Below, one piece after another: positions 17,084 through 25,073 of a DNA stretch of 64,000 bases; within the stretch, counting starts at the first letter, position 1, and every line of letters starts with the position of its first letter. The translations under genes were made by a program, and so were the position numbers. Under the pieces are notes generated by a model. The model was not told the DNA's origin. It saw only the letters and a list, made by a program, of their open reading frames with translations, and did no database searches. The DNA is from Pseudomonas oleovorans subsp. oleovorans. GTDB lineage: Bacteria > Pseudomonadota > Gammaproteobacteria > Pseudomonadales > Pseudomonadaceae. The DNA lies in assembly GCF_002197815.1 (NCBI RefSeq), contig NZ_NIUB01000015.1, forward strand, positions 1 through 64,000. Reading direction: 5' to 3'.

Positions 17084-17872
17084 TCAGGGTTGAAGGGACT
17101 TGAACAGCTTGCGCAGCAGACCGGGGGGCGACGCTTCACGGGGCTCGGCAGCCGGGCCAAGGCCCAGGACGATACAGCTGATATTGTCTCTGCCGCCATG
17201 GCTATTGGCCAGCCCCACCAGTTGCTCGACCATCATTTCGAGCGTGGCCGCCTCAGCGCAACAGCGCTGGATGGCAGCGTCATCCAGCTCGCTGGTCAGC
17301 CCGTCGCTGCACAGCAGCAGCAATTCGTCCGGCGCCAGTCGGACGCGCAGCAGACCGACTTCAGGCGCCTGCCCGACCTGCCCCAGGCACTGCAGAATCA
17401 CGTTGCGGCGCGGGTGCTCACGCGCCTCCTCGGCGCTCATCCGGCCAACGTCGACCATGGCCTGGACCCAGCTGTGGTCGTGACTGAGCTGCTCGATATG
17501 TTCACTGCCGATGCGATAGGCGCGGCTGTCACCAACCCAGGCCAGCTCGAACTCATCCCCGTTCAGGCGCACGGCAACCAGCGTACTGCCCATACCCGCC
17601 TCGCCCGCAACAGGTTGCGCCGCCGCGGCGATAGCCAGGTGGGCTGCATGCACCGCTGCAAATAGCTCCTCGCCCTGTTGCAGGGCGCCCACCAGTTCCT
17701 CCAGCGCCAGGGCACTGGCCACCTCGCCACGCGCGTGCCCGCCCATGCCATCGGCCAGCGCCCACAGCCCCAGATCGGGACGGCAGGCCAGGGCATCCTC
17801 GTTATGCGTGCGTACCTGGCCGGCAACGCTCTGCGCAGCGAACACCACGGATACAGGGGAAGGCTGAGACAC
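17084..17872 (-). CDS. PP2C-family (PPM) protein phosphatase
   Basis: The 262-residue cytoplasmic protein has the metal-binding PPM motifs: RTHNEDA, ALADGMGGHARGE, GDSRAYRI, SDGLTSELDD and GGRDNISCIV. These bind two Mn/Mg ions that hydrolyse phospho-Ser/Thr. It is the first gene of the phosphatase-kinase-FHA operon and is expected to reverse phosphorylation by the adjacent kinase, like Stp1 toward Stk1 in P. aeruginosa. Translation starts at MSQPSPVSVVFAAQ. All acidic metal ligands are present. Confidence 0.93.
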   Translation of the reverse strand: MSQPSPVSVVFAAQSVAGQVRTHNEDALACRPDLGLWALADGMGGHARGEVASALALEELVGALQQGEELFAAVHAAHLAIAAAAQPVAGEAGMGSTLVAVRLNGDEFELAWVGDSRAYRIGSEHIEQLSHDHSWVQAMVDVGRMSAEEAREHPRRNVILQCLGQVGQAPEVGLLRVRLAPDELLLLCSDGLTSELDDAAIQRCCAEAATLEMMVEQLVGLANSHGGRDNISCIVLGLGPAAEPREASPPGLLRKLFKSLQP

Positions 17873-18012
17873 GCGGCGAATCCTTGAGCAAAATGCGATT
17901 GCCCATGATGCGGCGCCACGAACGGGCTGTCACCGCCCGCAAGGCCGTAAATGCGCAACCGTTAACCAAAATACGATGGTTAAATAAGCCGCCAGATCCG
18001 CCACCTGAACCC

Positions 18013-18423
18013 ATGACCTCACCGCGTTTTCGCCGCTTGCCCCTGCAGTTGCGACCTCTGGTCGACAAGTTCTACCGCGACCACCGCTCGCCGATGCGCA
18101 GCCAGGCGGGGGATGAACTGTGGGTGGCGGAAAACGCCAGCGAGATCGTCGCAACCCTGAGCCTTCGCCCTGTAGCGGGAGGAGAGTGGCTGACTGGCCT
18201 GTTCGTCGCCCCCGCGCTGCGGCGCCAAGGCGTGGCAGCGGCATTGCTCAGTCACAGCCTGGCGCTACATCCCGAGCCAGTCTGGCTGTTCTGTCATCCC
18301 GAGCTGCGCAGCTTCTATCAGCGCCTGGGCTTCGAGGACTGTCAAGGCCTGCCGACCGAGCTGGCCGTGCGGCTGACCCGCTATCAGCGCAACAAATCGC
18401 TTGCCTCGCTGCGCATCCACTGA
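18013..18423 (+). CDS. GNAT-family N-acetyltransferase
   Basis: The 136-residue protein is the size of a single GNAT domain. The acetyl-CoA motif A is GLFVAPALRRQGVAAALLSH, and the C-terminal motif is FYQRLGFEDC. Substrate unknown. The frame is open upstream to 17884, but the ATG at 18013 (MTSPRFRRL) gives the normal family length. It is divergent from the phosphatase operon. Confidence 0.85.
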   Translation: MTSPRFRRLPLQLRPLVDKFYRDHRSPMRSQAGDELWVAENASEIVATLSLRPVAGGEWLTGLFVAPALRRQGVAAALLSHSLALHPEPVWLFCHPELRSFYQRLGFEDCQGLPTELAVRLTRYQRNKSLASLRIH

Positions 18424-18531
18424 GCAGCCTGTCGGTCTGGGCGAAAATACTGGCACTTTGCCCAGGAATGCCCCTTGCCATTAGCGGTCCATGCTCTGCA
18501 TGCTTGCGTCATAACAACGAAAAGTAATGCC

Positions 18532-19578
18532 ATGCCGACCCAGACCGCTCGCCTGCTCAAACGCCTGCGCAATGACTTTCAGCTGTCGATCATCACCCTG
18601 ATGGGACTTTTCGGCGTGATCGGCATCTCGCCCTATGCCGTCTACCGCCTGCTGGAAGGCAACTACCTGGTCGGTATCGCCGACACCATCATCGTCCTGT
18701 CCACGCTCTTTGCCGTGCGCTATGCCTGGCTCACCCGGGATACGGTCAAACCTGGCATTTTCCTGGCAGCCGTGTTCTCTATCGCCGCCACGCTGATCGT
18801 CATCAATCTGGGGGTCAATGGCCTGTTCTGGATCTATCCGCTGATCCTGTTCAACTTCTTCATGGTCACCCCTGGCAAGGCCTTGCTCGCCAGTTCGCTG
18901 GTTCTGGGCAGCCTCACCAGCCATGCTCTGCTGATACCCGGCAGCGTGTTCGAAAGCCATTATCAGATGGTGTCGTTCCTGGTCACCTGCTTGATGGCCA
19001 GCGTGCTCAGCTTCATTTTCGCCTTCCGTACCCGCAACCAGCGCGACCAACTGCAGGAGATGGTTCTGCATGACCCGCTGACCGGCGCCCGCAACCGCCG
19101 GGCGATGAACGAAGAACTGAAGATCGCCATGGCCAGCCACCGCCGCCACAGCGACAGCTACGGACTGCTGGTGATGGACCTGGATCACTTCAAACAGATC
19201 AACGACCGCTTTGGCCATCATGTCGGCGACCAGGTACTGGTGGCCTTCGTCGAACTGATCATGCGCTGCTCGCGCAAGGAAGACCGCCTGTTTCGCTTCG
19301 GTGGTGAAGAATTTCTGCTCTTGCTGCCCAACACCGACACAGAGGGTCTGCGCACTGCCGCGCGGCATCTGCTGGACAAGGTCGCCAGTGAACTGGAAAG
19401 CCCGGGCGGCGCGGTCACCGTCTCCATCGGCGGCGCCATTCTGCATAGCGGCGAGCATTGGGAAAACTGGCTGCAGCGCGCCGATGAATGCCTGTACCGC
19501 GCCAAGAGCGAGGGACGCAATCGCGCGGTGATCGCCGACGCGCCAAACGGTCAGAGCAAGGCTGCCACCAGCCACTGA
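18532..19578 (+). CDS. Membrane diguanylate cyclase (GGDEF)
   Basis: The 348-residue protein has about six hydrophobic segments in residues 15-165 (for example FQLSIITLMGLFGVIGISPY and GIFLAAVFSIAATLIVINLG). A GGDEF domain follows from about 180, introduced by HDPLTGARNRRAMNE. The catalytic motif is RFGGEEF. RKED five residues before it is an RxxD I-site. Predicted to make c-di-GMP at the inner membrane; the sensed signal is unknown. The start at 18532 (MPTQTARLL) fits better than the frame extending upstream. Confidence 0.9.
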   Translation: MPTQTARLLKRLRNDFQLSIITLMGLFGVIGISPYAVYRLLEGNYLVGIADTIIVLSTLFAVRYAWLTRDTVKPGIFLAAVFSIAATLIVINLGVNGLFWIYPLILFNFFMVTPGKALLASSLVLGSLTSHALLIPGSVFESHYQMVSFLVTCLMASVLSFIFAFRTRNQRDQLQEMVLHDPLTGARNRRAMNEELKIAMASHRRHSDSYGLLVMDLDHFKQINDRFGHHVGDQVLVAFVELIMRCSRKEDRLFRFGGEEFLLLLPNTDTEGLRTAARHLLDKVASELESPGGAVTVSIGGAILHSGEHWENWLQRADECLYRAKSEGRNRAVIADAPNGQSKAATSH

Positions 19579-19582
19579 GGCG

Positions 19583-19909
19583 TCAGCGGCTACGCTGCTG
19601 CTGATAACTGCCACTGCCTGGCTGACGCTCGATGATCAATCCACCCGGATATTCGATGCTCTGCCGAATCCCACCGCGCGTCTCGACAGACTGGCTGCCA
19701 TAGCGGCTCTCCTGACGCACGGTACCCTGCGGCAAACGCTGACCGCCGTAGAGATTGTGCTGCTGATAACTGGACGAGCCCGAGACGCTGCCACTGGCAC
19801 CGGGGCTGACGTAGCTCTTGGGAATGACCCGAATGGTCTGCGGCTGATCAGCGAACGCAGCGCTGACGAACGCCGTCGCCAGGATCAATACGAGGGAACG
19901 AATGAACAT
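19583..19909 (-). CDS. Small secreted Ser/Gln/Gly-rich protein (hypothetical)
   Basis: The 108-residue product has a clear signal peptide (MFIRSLVLILATAFVSAAFA, cleavage before DQPQ). A mature low-complexity region rich in Ser, Gly, Gln, Tyr and Arg follows: GSVSGSSSYQQHNLYGGQ and GSGSYQQQRSR. I do not recognise the family; a periplasmic or outer-surface location is inferred. It is convergent with the preceding diguanylate cyclase (4 bp between stops). An ATG two codons upstream is possible. Confidence 0.7.
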   Translation of the reverse strand: MFIRSLVLILATAFVSAAFADQPQTIRVIPKSYVSPGASGSVSGSSSYQQHNLYGGQRLPQGTVRQESRYGSQSVETRGGIRQSIEYPGGLIIERQPGSGSYQQQRSR

Positions 19910-20016
19910 GAGCAACTCCCATCTGAGTCAGGGCCAGACGTCACGCGCCTGAGCCGAAAATCATCATCACACCGGCTTTGACAGAAACGCGAGGGAATTT
20001 TCAGCGCTGATACGAC

Positions 20017-20042
20017 AAAGGGTCAGCCGAAGCTGACCCTTT
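20017..20042 (-). terminator. Terminator hairpin after tRNA-Thr
   Basis: AAAGGGTCAGC-CGAA-GCTGACCCTTT is a perfect 11-bp stem with a tetraloop, starting 9 bp beyond the tRNA 3' end on the minus strand. The trailing T-run is short (TTTG), so termination strength is uncertain. Confidence 0.65.
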
Positions 20043-20050
20043 GCTGGAAA

Positions 20051-20126
20051 TGGTGCCGGAGATAGGAATCGAACCTACGACCTTCGCGTTACGAGTGCGC
20101 TGCTCTACCGACTGAGCTACACCGGC
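20051..20126 (-). tRNA. tRNA-Thr (anticodon CGU)
   Basis: Read on the minus strand the 76-nt sequence folds as a cloverleaf. The acceptor is GCCGGTG with its partner before an encoded CCA, the D arm is GCTC...GAGC, the anticodon loop is CTCGTAA (anticodon CGT, reads ACG), and the T arm has GGTTCGATTCC. It closely parallels E. coli thrW. thrW-type genes are known phage attachment sites, but no integrase or duplicated 3' end is seen here. Confidence 0.95.
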
Positions 20127-20181
20127 GGGAAAACCTCGGCATTATGCGAGTTGCCACGCTCGCGCTCAAGTCGCTGCGACG

Positions 20182-21024
20182 TCAGTTGTCGAGCAGTTCG
20201 ATGCGGTCGTCGTGGATGCGGATCAGGCCCTGCTTGTAGAGGCCACCGATGGCCTTCTTGAAGTTGCCCTTGCTGACCCGGAAATGCTCGGAGATCAGTT
20301 CCGGCGGGCTCTTGTCACCCAGCGCCAACACGCCGCCCTGCGCACGCAGGCGTTCGATGATCTGCTCGGCCAGGCCGCTGGCGGCTTCGTGACCGATGGG
20401 CTGCAGGCTCAGACTGATCTTGCCATCGGCACGCAGCTCCTTGATGTAGCCCTTCTCGCGCATGCCGCTGCGGATGAACTTGAACAGCTCGTTCTTGTGG
20501 ATCAGGCCCCAGTGCTTGCCGTCGATGATGGCCTTGAAACCGAGGTCGGTACGTTCGACCACCAGTAGGTCGACTTCCTGGCCGACCTGGTAGTTGGCCG
20601 GCACCTTGTCCAGGTGGCGATCCAGGCGCGCGGTGGCGGTGAGGCGGCGGGTGCGTTTGTCCAGATAGAGGTAGATCACGCAGTAGTCGCCGATCTGCAG
20701 CGGGCGCTTCTCTTCGGAATGCGGCAGCAGCAGGTCCTTGGGCAGGCCCCAGTCGAAGAACAGGCCGACGCGGTTGATGTCCACCACCTTGAGGCTGGCG
20801 AACTCACCGAGCTGGATCTTCGGTTTCAACGTGGTGGCGATCAGCTTGTCTTCGCTGTCGAGGTAGAGAAACACGTTGAGCCAGTCATCGACTTCGCTCG
20901 GCGTGTCCTTGGGGATGTAGCGCTTGGGAAGGAGGATTTCGCCATCCGCACCGCCGTCCAGGTACAGACCGAAGTCGGTGTGCTTGACCACCTGCAAAGA
21001 ATTCATCCGCCCAATCAAGGCCAT
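20182..21024 (-). CDS. CvfB-family S1 RNA-binding protein
   Basis: The 280-residue protein has three S1-like modules followed by a winged-helix C-terminus, the CvfB layout. Recognisable parts are NSLQVVKHTDFGLYLDGG at the N-terminus, GLFFDWGLPKDLLLPHSEE in the middle, GHKAIIDGKHWGLIHKNE-type third S1 (here FKAIIDGKHWGLIHKNEL) and a wHTH of HFRVSKGNFKKAIGGLYKQGLI. CvfB in Staphylococcus binds RNA and affects virulence gene expression; the role in Pseudomonas is not established. It follows the tRNA gene on the same strand. Confidence 0.9.
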   Translation of the reverse strand: MALIGRMNSLQVVKHTDFGLYLDGGADGEILLPKRYIPKDTPSEVDDWLNVFLYLDSEDKLIATTLKPKIQLGEFASLKVVDINRVGLFFDWGLPKDLLLPHSEEKRPLQIGDYCVIYLYLDKRTRRLTATARLDRHLDKVPANYQVGQEVDLLVVERTDLGFKAIIDGKHWGLIHKNELFKFIRSGMREKGYIKELRADGKISLSLQPIGHEAASGLAEQIIERLRAQGGVLALGDKSPPELISEHFRVSKGNFKKAIGGLYKQGLIRIHDDRIELLDN

Positions 21025-21264
21025 CGCGTTTCACCTCACCAAAACAGCCGGCCATTCTACCCGAGTTAATCCACGACCGGGCCGGCGTCGTAGCGAATCG
21101 ACGGCCGGTCGAATGGTGGTGTAAGTGACTGGGAAACAAGCCATAAGTTGCCGCGAAAAGCTGGCCAGGCGCAGCCTTATGCTATTCACCAGAGCGATTA
21201 ACCAAGCAGAAAGGAGCTGGTTGAGGCATAATGGCCGGCCGCCCTTCTGAAAGAGATCAAGGTC

Positions 21265-21456
21265 ATGGCCACCCTGCGCGTGAAGTCCTCCTCCAGCAAA
21301 GTCAGCAAACCCGCCCCAGCCGTGGAAACCCGCGAGTCCATCGAGGCGCAGATTGCAGCCTTCCTGCAGGGCGGCGGCGAGATCCAGCAGATCGCCAAGG
21401 GCGTCAGCGGCCAGACTTACGGCGGCACTCGCCAGATCACCATCAGCAAGAAGTGA
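21265..21456 (+). CDS. Conserved small protein (63 aa), function unknown
   Basis: The 63-residue basic protein has a Lys/Ser-rich start (MATLRVKSSSSKVSKPAPAV), a helix (ESIEAQIAAFLQGGGEIQQI) and a tail, KGVSGQTYGGTRQITISKK. I recall similar short proteins across Pseudomonas but no assigned role. The basic N-terminus and the small helix suggest nucleic-acid or ribosome contact, which is speculation. The 240-bp gap upstream is A+T-richer than its surroundings and probably holds the promoters for this gene and the divergent cvfB-like gene. Confidence 0.7.
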   Translation: MATLRVKSSSSKVSKPAPAVETRESIEAQIAAFLQGGGEIQQIAKGVSGQTYGGTRQITISKK

Positions 21457-21501
21457 TCGCTTCGGGTGCGCATCGCGCACCCAGCCTCTCCCCCTCCTGC
21501 T

Positions 21502-22647
21502 TTACTCGCTCGCCAGCCCCAGGCGCAGCAACTGCCCTTTCGGCGCATCCGTCAGCACATAGATATAGCCGTCCGGCCCCTGCCGTACGTCGCGTACCCG
21601 TGCGTTCAGCGATTCCAGCAACCGCTCCTCATGGGTGATCTTGTCGCCGTCGAGCTGCAGGCGAATCAGCGCCTGACCGGAGAGCGCACCGATGAACAGG
21701 TTGTGCTGCCAGGCCGGGAAACGCTCGGCATCGTAGAACGCCATGCCGCTGATGGCCGGTGATTTTTCCCAGACATGATGCGGCGGCTCGGTGCCCTCCA
21801 CGGTTTTGCCCTTGGCCTCGGGAATTGCCAGCATCGAATAGTTGACCCCGTGCGTCGCCAGCGGCCAGCCGTAGTTCTTGCCCGCTTCGGGAACGTTGAT
21901 TTCGTCGCCGCCACGCGGGCCGTGTTCATGGGTCCACAAGCGGCCACTCCAGGGATTGAGTGCCGCGCCCTGCTGATTGCGATGGCCGTAGGACCAGATT
22001 TCCTTGCGCGCGCCGTCGCGGCTGGTGAAGGGGTTGTCCTCAGGAATGCGCCCGTCCGGGAAGATCCGCACCAGCTTGCCTTGCAGCTTGTCGAGGTCCT
22101 GCGCGGTAGGGCGATTGTTGTTGTCGCCCAGGGCGATAAACAGATGGCCATCGCGGTCGAACACCAGCCGCGAGCCGAAGTGCGTGCCGCTGGACAGCTT
22201 GGGTTGCTGGCGGAAGATCACCTCGAAGCCTTCCAACGCCATGGCATCGGCCGACAGCTTGCCGCGCCCTACGGCCGTACCTGCGGCGCCGTCGCCCTCC
22301 TCGGCGTAGGCCAGATAGACCAGGCGATCCTCGGCGAAGTCAGGCGACAGCACCACGTCGAGCAAGCCGCCCTGGCCGACGGCGAAGACCTTGGGCACGC
22401 CGCGCAGCGGCTCGGACACTTCCCCATCGGTGCTTACCCGACGCAAGGCACCTGGCCGCTCGCTGACCAGATAGCCCTGGCCATCCGGCAGAAAGGCCAC
22501 GGCCCAGGGATTGGCCAGGCCTTCGGCGACGGTGTGAACGTTCAAAGGGCCCAGCTCGGTGGCCAGTTGCCGGTCTTCGGCGAAGCTGTACTGATAACCG
22601 AACAGTGCGAGCAGACCGAGGGCTGCCAGGGGTTTCAGGCGCGGCAT
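21502..22647 (-). CDS. PQQ-dependent soluble aldose sugar dehydrogenase (YliI/Asd family)
   Basis: The 381-residue beta-propeller quinoprotein has a signal sequence (PLAALGLLALFGYQYSFA), so it is periplasmic. Family motifs are GLANPWAVAFLPDGQGYLVSERPG, GGLLDVVLSPDF, GSRLVFDRDGHLFIALGDNN, YGHRNQQGAALNPWSGRLWTHEHGPRGGDEIN and GAKGNYGWP-like KNYGWPLATHG. Such enzymes oxidise aldoses to lactones with PQQ bound by the conserved His/Arg/Lys set visible here. No PQQ synthesis genes are in the window. The start at 22647 is chosen because upstream residues do not look like a leader. Confidence 0.9.
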   Translation of the reverse strand: MPRLKPLAALGLLALFGYQYSFAEDRQLATELGPLNVHTVAEGLANPWAVAFLPDGQGYLVSERPGALRRVSTDGEVSEPLRGVPKVFAVGQGGLLDVVLSPDFAEDRLVYLAYAEEGDGAAGTAVGRGKLSADAMALEGFEVIFRQQPKLSSGTHFGSRLVFDRDGHLFIALGDNNNRPTAQDLDKLQGKLVRIFPDGRIPEDNPFTSRDGARKEIWSYGHRNQQGAALNPWSGRLWTHEHGPRGGDEINVPEAGKNYGWPLATHGVNYSMLAIPEAKGKTVEGTEPPHHVWEKSPAISGMAFYDAERFPAWQHNLFIGALSGQALIRLQLDGDKITHEERLLESLNARVRDVRQGPDGYIYVLTDAPKGQLLRLGLASE

Positions 22648-22730
22648 CGTGGCGTCTCCATGCGTCAGACAAGCGGCCATAGTGCAACAGCCCCCGAGCC
22701 GTGGCAGCCCCGCAAAAGTTTCCTCAGGTT

Positions 22731-23456
22731 TCAGTCCGTCAGGTAGCGCCGCTCGATACGCTGGTAGTCGCCGCTCTCTCTGAGCATACGAAGGCCCTCG
22801 TCGAAACGTCGACGTTGTTCGTCGCGGCGAAAACCGACACGGTATGGCGTCGGTGGGAAAATATCGAACCAGGCCAGTGGCTGGGTGACGTCGACCTGAT
22901 CATCCACCTCGCGATCCAGGTAGCGGATGATGCGCCTGTCGCCCACCACCACATCGGTGCGACCGCTGTAGAGCAGGCGATTGCGATTGATCTGCAGCGC
23001 CTCCTCGCGGTAGCGCGGATTGTTCATGGCCATGCGCTCGAACTCCGGCCCCATCAGCAGTCGCGCACGCTGAAAGGCGCTGACCGCGTACTGGCCGAGG
23101 TCGGCGATCTGCTCGATCTGATAACCGCGCTTGGCCAGCGCCACCGCCACGTTCTGGTAATGGATGTAGACGTCCGAATAGAAGGCCTGCACGCCACTGC
23201 GCTCGTGAGTGGTGGTAATGGCGTCGATCTCGCCGCGGCGCAGCATCAGGTGCAAGCGCTCTATCGGCGCGTAATAGGCGGTCAATTCAAAACCGGCGTT
23301 GTGCGCCGCGCGCTCCACCAATTCATATTCCAGGCCGCGCGGCTCACCTTCGTAGACATAAGGCGGCTTGTGCGTACCAAAGCCGACATGCAGCACCTCG
23401 GCCGCAACCGTTGCGCTCAGGCACGCCAGCATCAATCCCAGCCACCATCTGACCAT
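22731..23456 (-). CDS. Periplasmic solute-binding protein, family 3
   Basis: The 241-residue protein has a signal peptide (MVRWWLGLMLACLSATVAA) and an SBP_bac_3 fold: LHVGFGTHKPPYVYEGEPRGLEYELVE at the start, RRGEIDAITTT near 75 and GRTDVVVGDRRIIRYLD near 165. No permease or ATPase neighbours exist, so it may be an orphan sensor-type or cyclohexadienyl/amino-acid binder rather than part of a transporter. Orphan proteins of this type are common in Pseudomonas. The ligand is unknown. Confidence 0.85.
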   Translation of the reverse strand: MVRWWLGLMLACLSATVAAEVLHVGFGTHKPPYVYEGEPRGLEYELVERAAHNAGFELTAYYAPIERLHLMLRRGEIDAITTTHERSGVQAFYSDVYIHYQNVAVALAKRGYQIEQIADLGQYAVSAFQRARLLMGPEFERMAMNNPRYREEALQINRNRLLYSGRTDVVVGDRRIIRYLDREVDDQVDVTQPLAWFDIFPPTPYRVGFRRDEQRRRFDEGLRMLRESGDYQRIERRYLTD

Positions 23457-23603
23457 CGTCTACCTCGTTATCGGACCCGCCAGAGCATAGACGCCTGACC
23501 ACCGTCATAAGCAGAGTGGATGCCGGCTGATTCATTCCGCTTTGCCCTATCGAGGCTAGACTGGCTGCACGCATTTTGCGCCTGCCTTCAGGAGACCAAG
23601 ACC

Positions 23604-24581
23604 ATGCTCAAAGCCGAATACCAACAGCGCGGCCCGGTACCGCAAGACGTGATCAGCGCAGTGCCACTGCAACTGCCGGAGCCCGCTGCCGGGCAGGTGC
23701 GGGTCAAGGTATTGGCTGCACCGATCAACCCGTCCGACATACTGACCCTGACCGGCGCCTACGGCATGCTGCCGCCACTGCCGGCCGTGGGCGGTAACGA
23801 AGGCGTCGGCAAGGTCGAGGCACTTGGTGAAGGCGTCAGCAACTTCAAGGTCGGCCAGACCGTGTTGCTGCCGGTCGGCTGCGGTACCTGGGTCACGGCC
23901 CTGAACGCCCCGGCAGAGAAACTCATCCCGCTGCCGGATGCCGACCCGCTGCAACTGGCCATGCTTACCGTCAACCCGCCAACCGCCTCGCTGCTGCTCA
24001 GCGAGTTCGTCGACCTCAAGCCGGGCGACTGGGTGATCCAGAACGCCGCCAACTCGGGTGTCGGCAGCTACCTGATTCAGTTGGCCAAGCTGCGCGGTTT
24101 CAAGACCATCAACGTGGTACGCCGTGATTCGGCCATTGCCGCTGTCGAGGCCGAGGGCGGTGACCTGGTGCTGGTGGACGGCCCGGATCTGGCCAAGCGT
24201 GTGCGCGCAGCGACTGGCGGCGCCGAAGTTCACCTGGGTATCGATGCGGTCGGCGGCGTCAGCACCGACAACCTGGCCGCAGTGCTGGCCAACGGCGGCG
24301 TATTGGTGAACTACGGCATGATGAGCGGCCAGGCCTGCCAGGTATCGCCGGCCTCGTTCGTGTTCCGTGACGTGACCCTGCGCGGTTTCTGGCTGGCCAA
24401 GTGGTTCCAGCAGGCCAGCCCGGCGCAGCAGATGAAGGTGTTCGGCGAACTGGTGCAACTGATCGCCAGCGGCAAACTGAAGACCCGCGTCGCGGCGACC
24501 TATGACCTGGCACACATCAAGGACGCTGTCGCGGCGGCGGCCAGCGGCGAGCGCGACGGCAAGATTCTGCTGGTGCCCTGA
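23604..24581 (+). CDS. Zinc-independent MDR oxidoreductase (quinone/enoyl reductase-like)
   Basis: The 325-residue medium-chain dehydrogenase/reductase has the substrate-side motif VKVLAAPINPSDILTLTGAYG and VGGNEGVGKVEALG. The nucleotide-binding stretch is GDWVIQNAANSGVGSYLIQLAK. The pattern (P-I-N-P-S-D plus N-x-x-N-S-x-V-G) is that of MECR/ETR-type trans-2-enoyl reductases and related quinone oxidoreductases that lack catalytic zinc. NADPH is the likely cofactor. The substrate is unassigned. The start at 23604 has AGGAGA upstream. Confidence 0.87.
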   Translation: MLKAEYQQRGPVPQDVISAVPLQLPEPAAGQVRVKVLAAPINPSDILTLTGAYGMLPPLPAVGGNEGVGKVEALGEGVSNFKVGQTVLLPVGCGTWVTALNAPAEKLIPLPDADPLQLAMLTVNPPTASLLLSEFVDLKPGDWVIQNAANSGVGSYLIQLAKLRGFKTINVVRRDSAIAAVEAEGGDLVLVDGPDLAKRVRAATGGAEVHLGIDAVGGVSTDNLAAVLANGGVLVNYGMMSGQACQVSPASFVFRDVTLRGFWLAKWFQQASPAQQMKVFGELVQLIASGKLKTRVAATYDLAHIKDAVAAAASGERDGKILLVP

Positions 24582-24827
24582 GACTGACAGTGCACCCTGC
24601 CTCCAAAGTGCACCCGGCGCCCCCGTTCCCATGGGGCGCCCTCTCTCCTACCGCCCCCCGCAGCGCACTGCCTGCGGCGAGTACGCCCTGTGCAGGGCAG
24701 GCCACTGCCATTCGCCTGCTTTATCCGCAGCGTGAAACTGCTCAGCCAAAGCAGCTCATATCTGTAGGGAATAAGGCAAAGTACTTTTCCCACGCTAGAA
24801 TCTATGGGCTTGGTCATTTTATGGCCA
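24582..24827. other. Intergenic, upstream of the tubulin-like locus
   Basis: There is no gene-like ORF. The last 80 bp (GGGAATAAGGCAAAGTAC, TTTTCCCACGC, TAGAATCTATG) are clearly lower in G+C than the surroundings and are the likely promoter region of the following two-gene locus. Confidence 0.4.
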
Positions 24828-25073
24828 ATGGCCAATACCCCGCTGACTCGCCGGACTGTCACTGATGGAAACGCCGCAGCCCCCGCAAAGGTAGCCACCC
24901 TGGCCGATATCGCCGACAACCTGCTGGCGCCGCCCGCGCTGCCGGGGCACAGCGTTAGCGGCGAGCAGTATCTGTATTTCACCGAACGCGATATCGAGCG
25001 CATCCTCGATAACCTCGATGGCCTGCGCAACATGGTGTTCCCGCTGGGCGAGCCGCTGGACGAAGGCGAGTGA
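24828..25073 (+). CDS. Small protein upstream of tubulin-like gene (hypothetical)
   Basis: The 81-residue product (MANTPLTRRTVTDG...) is acidic in its second half: SGEQYLYFTERDIERILDNLDGLRNMVFPLGEPLDEGE. I do not recognise it. No TM segment or signal is present. Its TGA stop overlaps a GTG at 25070 (GTGA), the typical translational-coupling arrangement, so it appears to be co-expressed with the tubulin-like gene and is a candidate partner or regulator. ATG 24804 is an alternative start. It appears intact although its partner is broken. Confidence 0.6.
   Translation: MANTPLTRRTVTDGNAAAPAKVATLADIADNLLAPPALPGHSVSGEQYLYFTERDIERILDNLDGLRNMVFPLGEPLDEGE

Noticed and set aside
14668..17872. A type VI secretion cluster
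   Set aside because: Only the PP2C, kinase and FHA regulators are present; no TssB/C, ClpV, VgrG or Hcp genes occur nearby.
20051..20126. tRNA-Thr as an integrated-element attachment site
   Set aside because: No integrase, no duplicated tRNA 3' end and no composition change on either side in this window.
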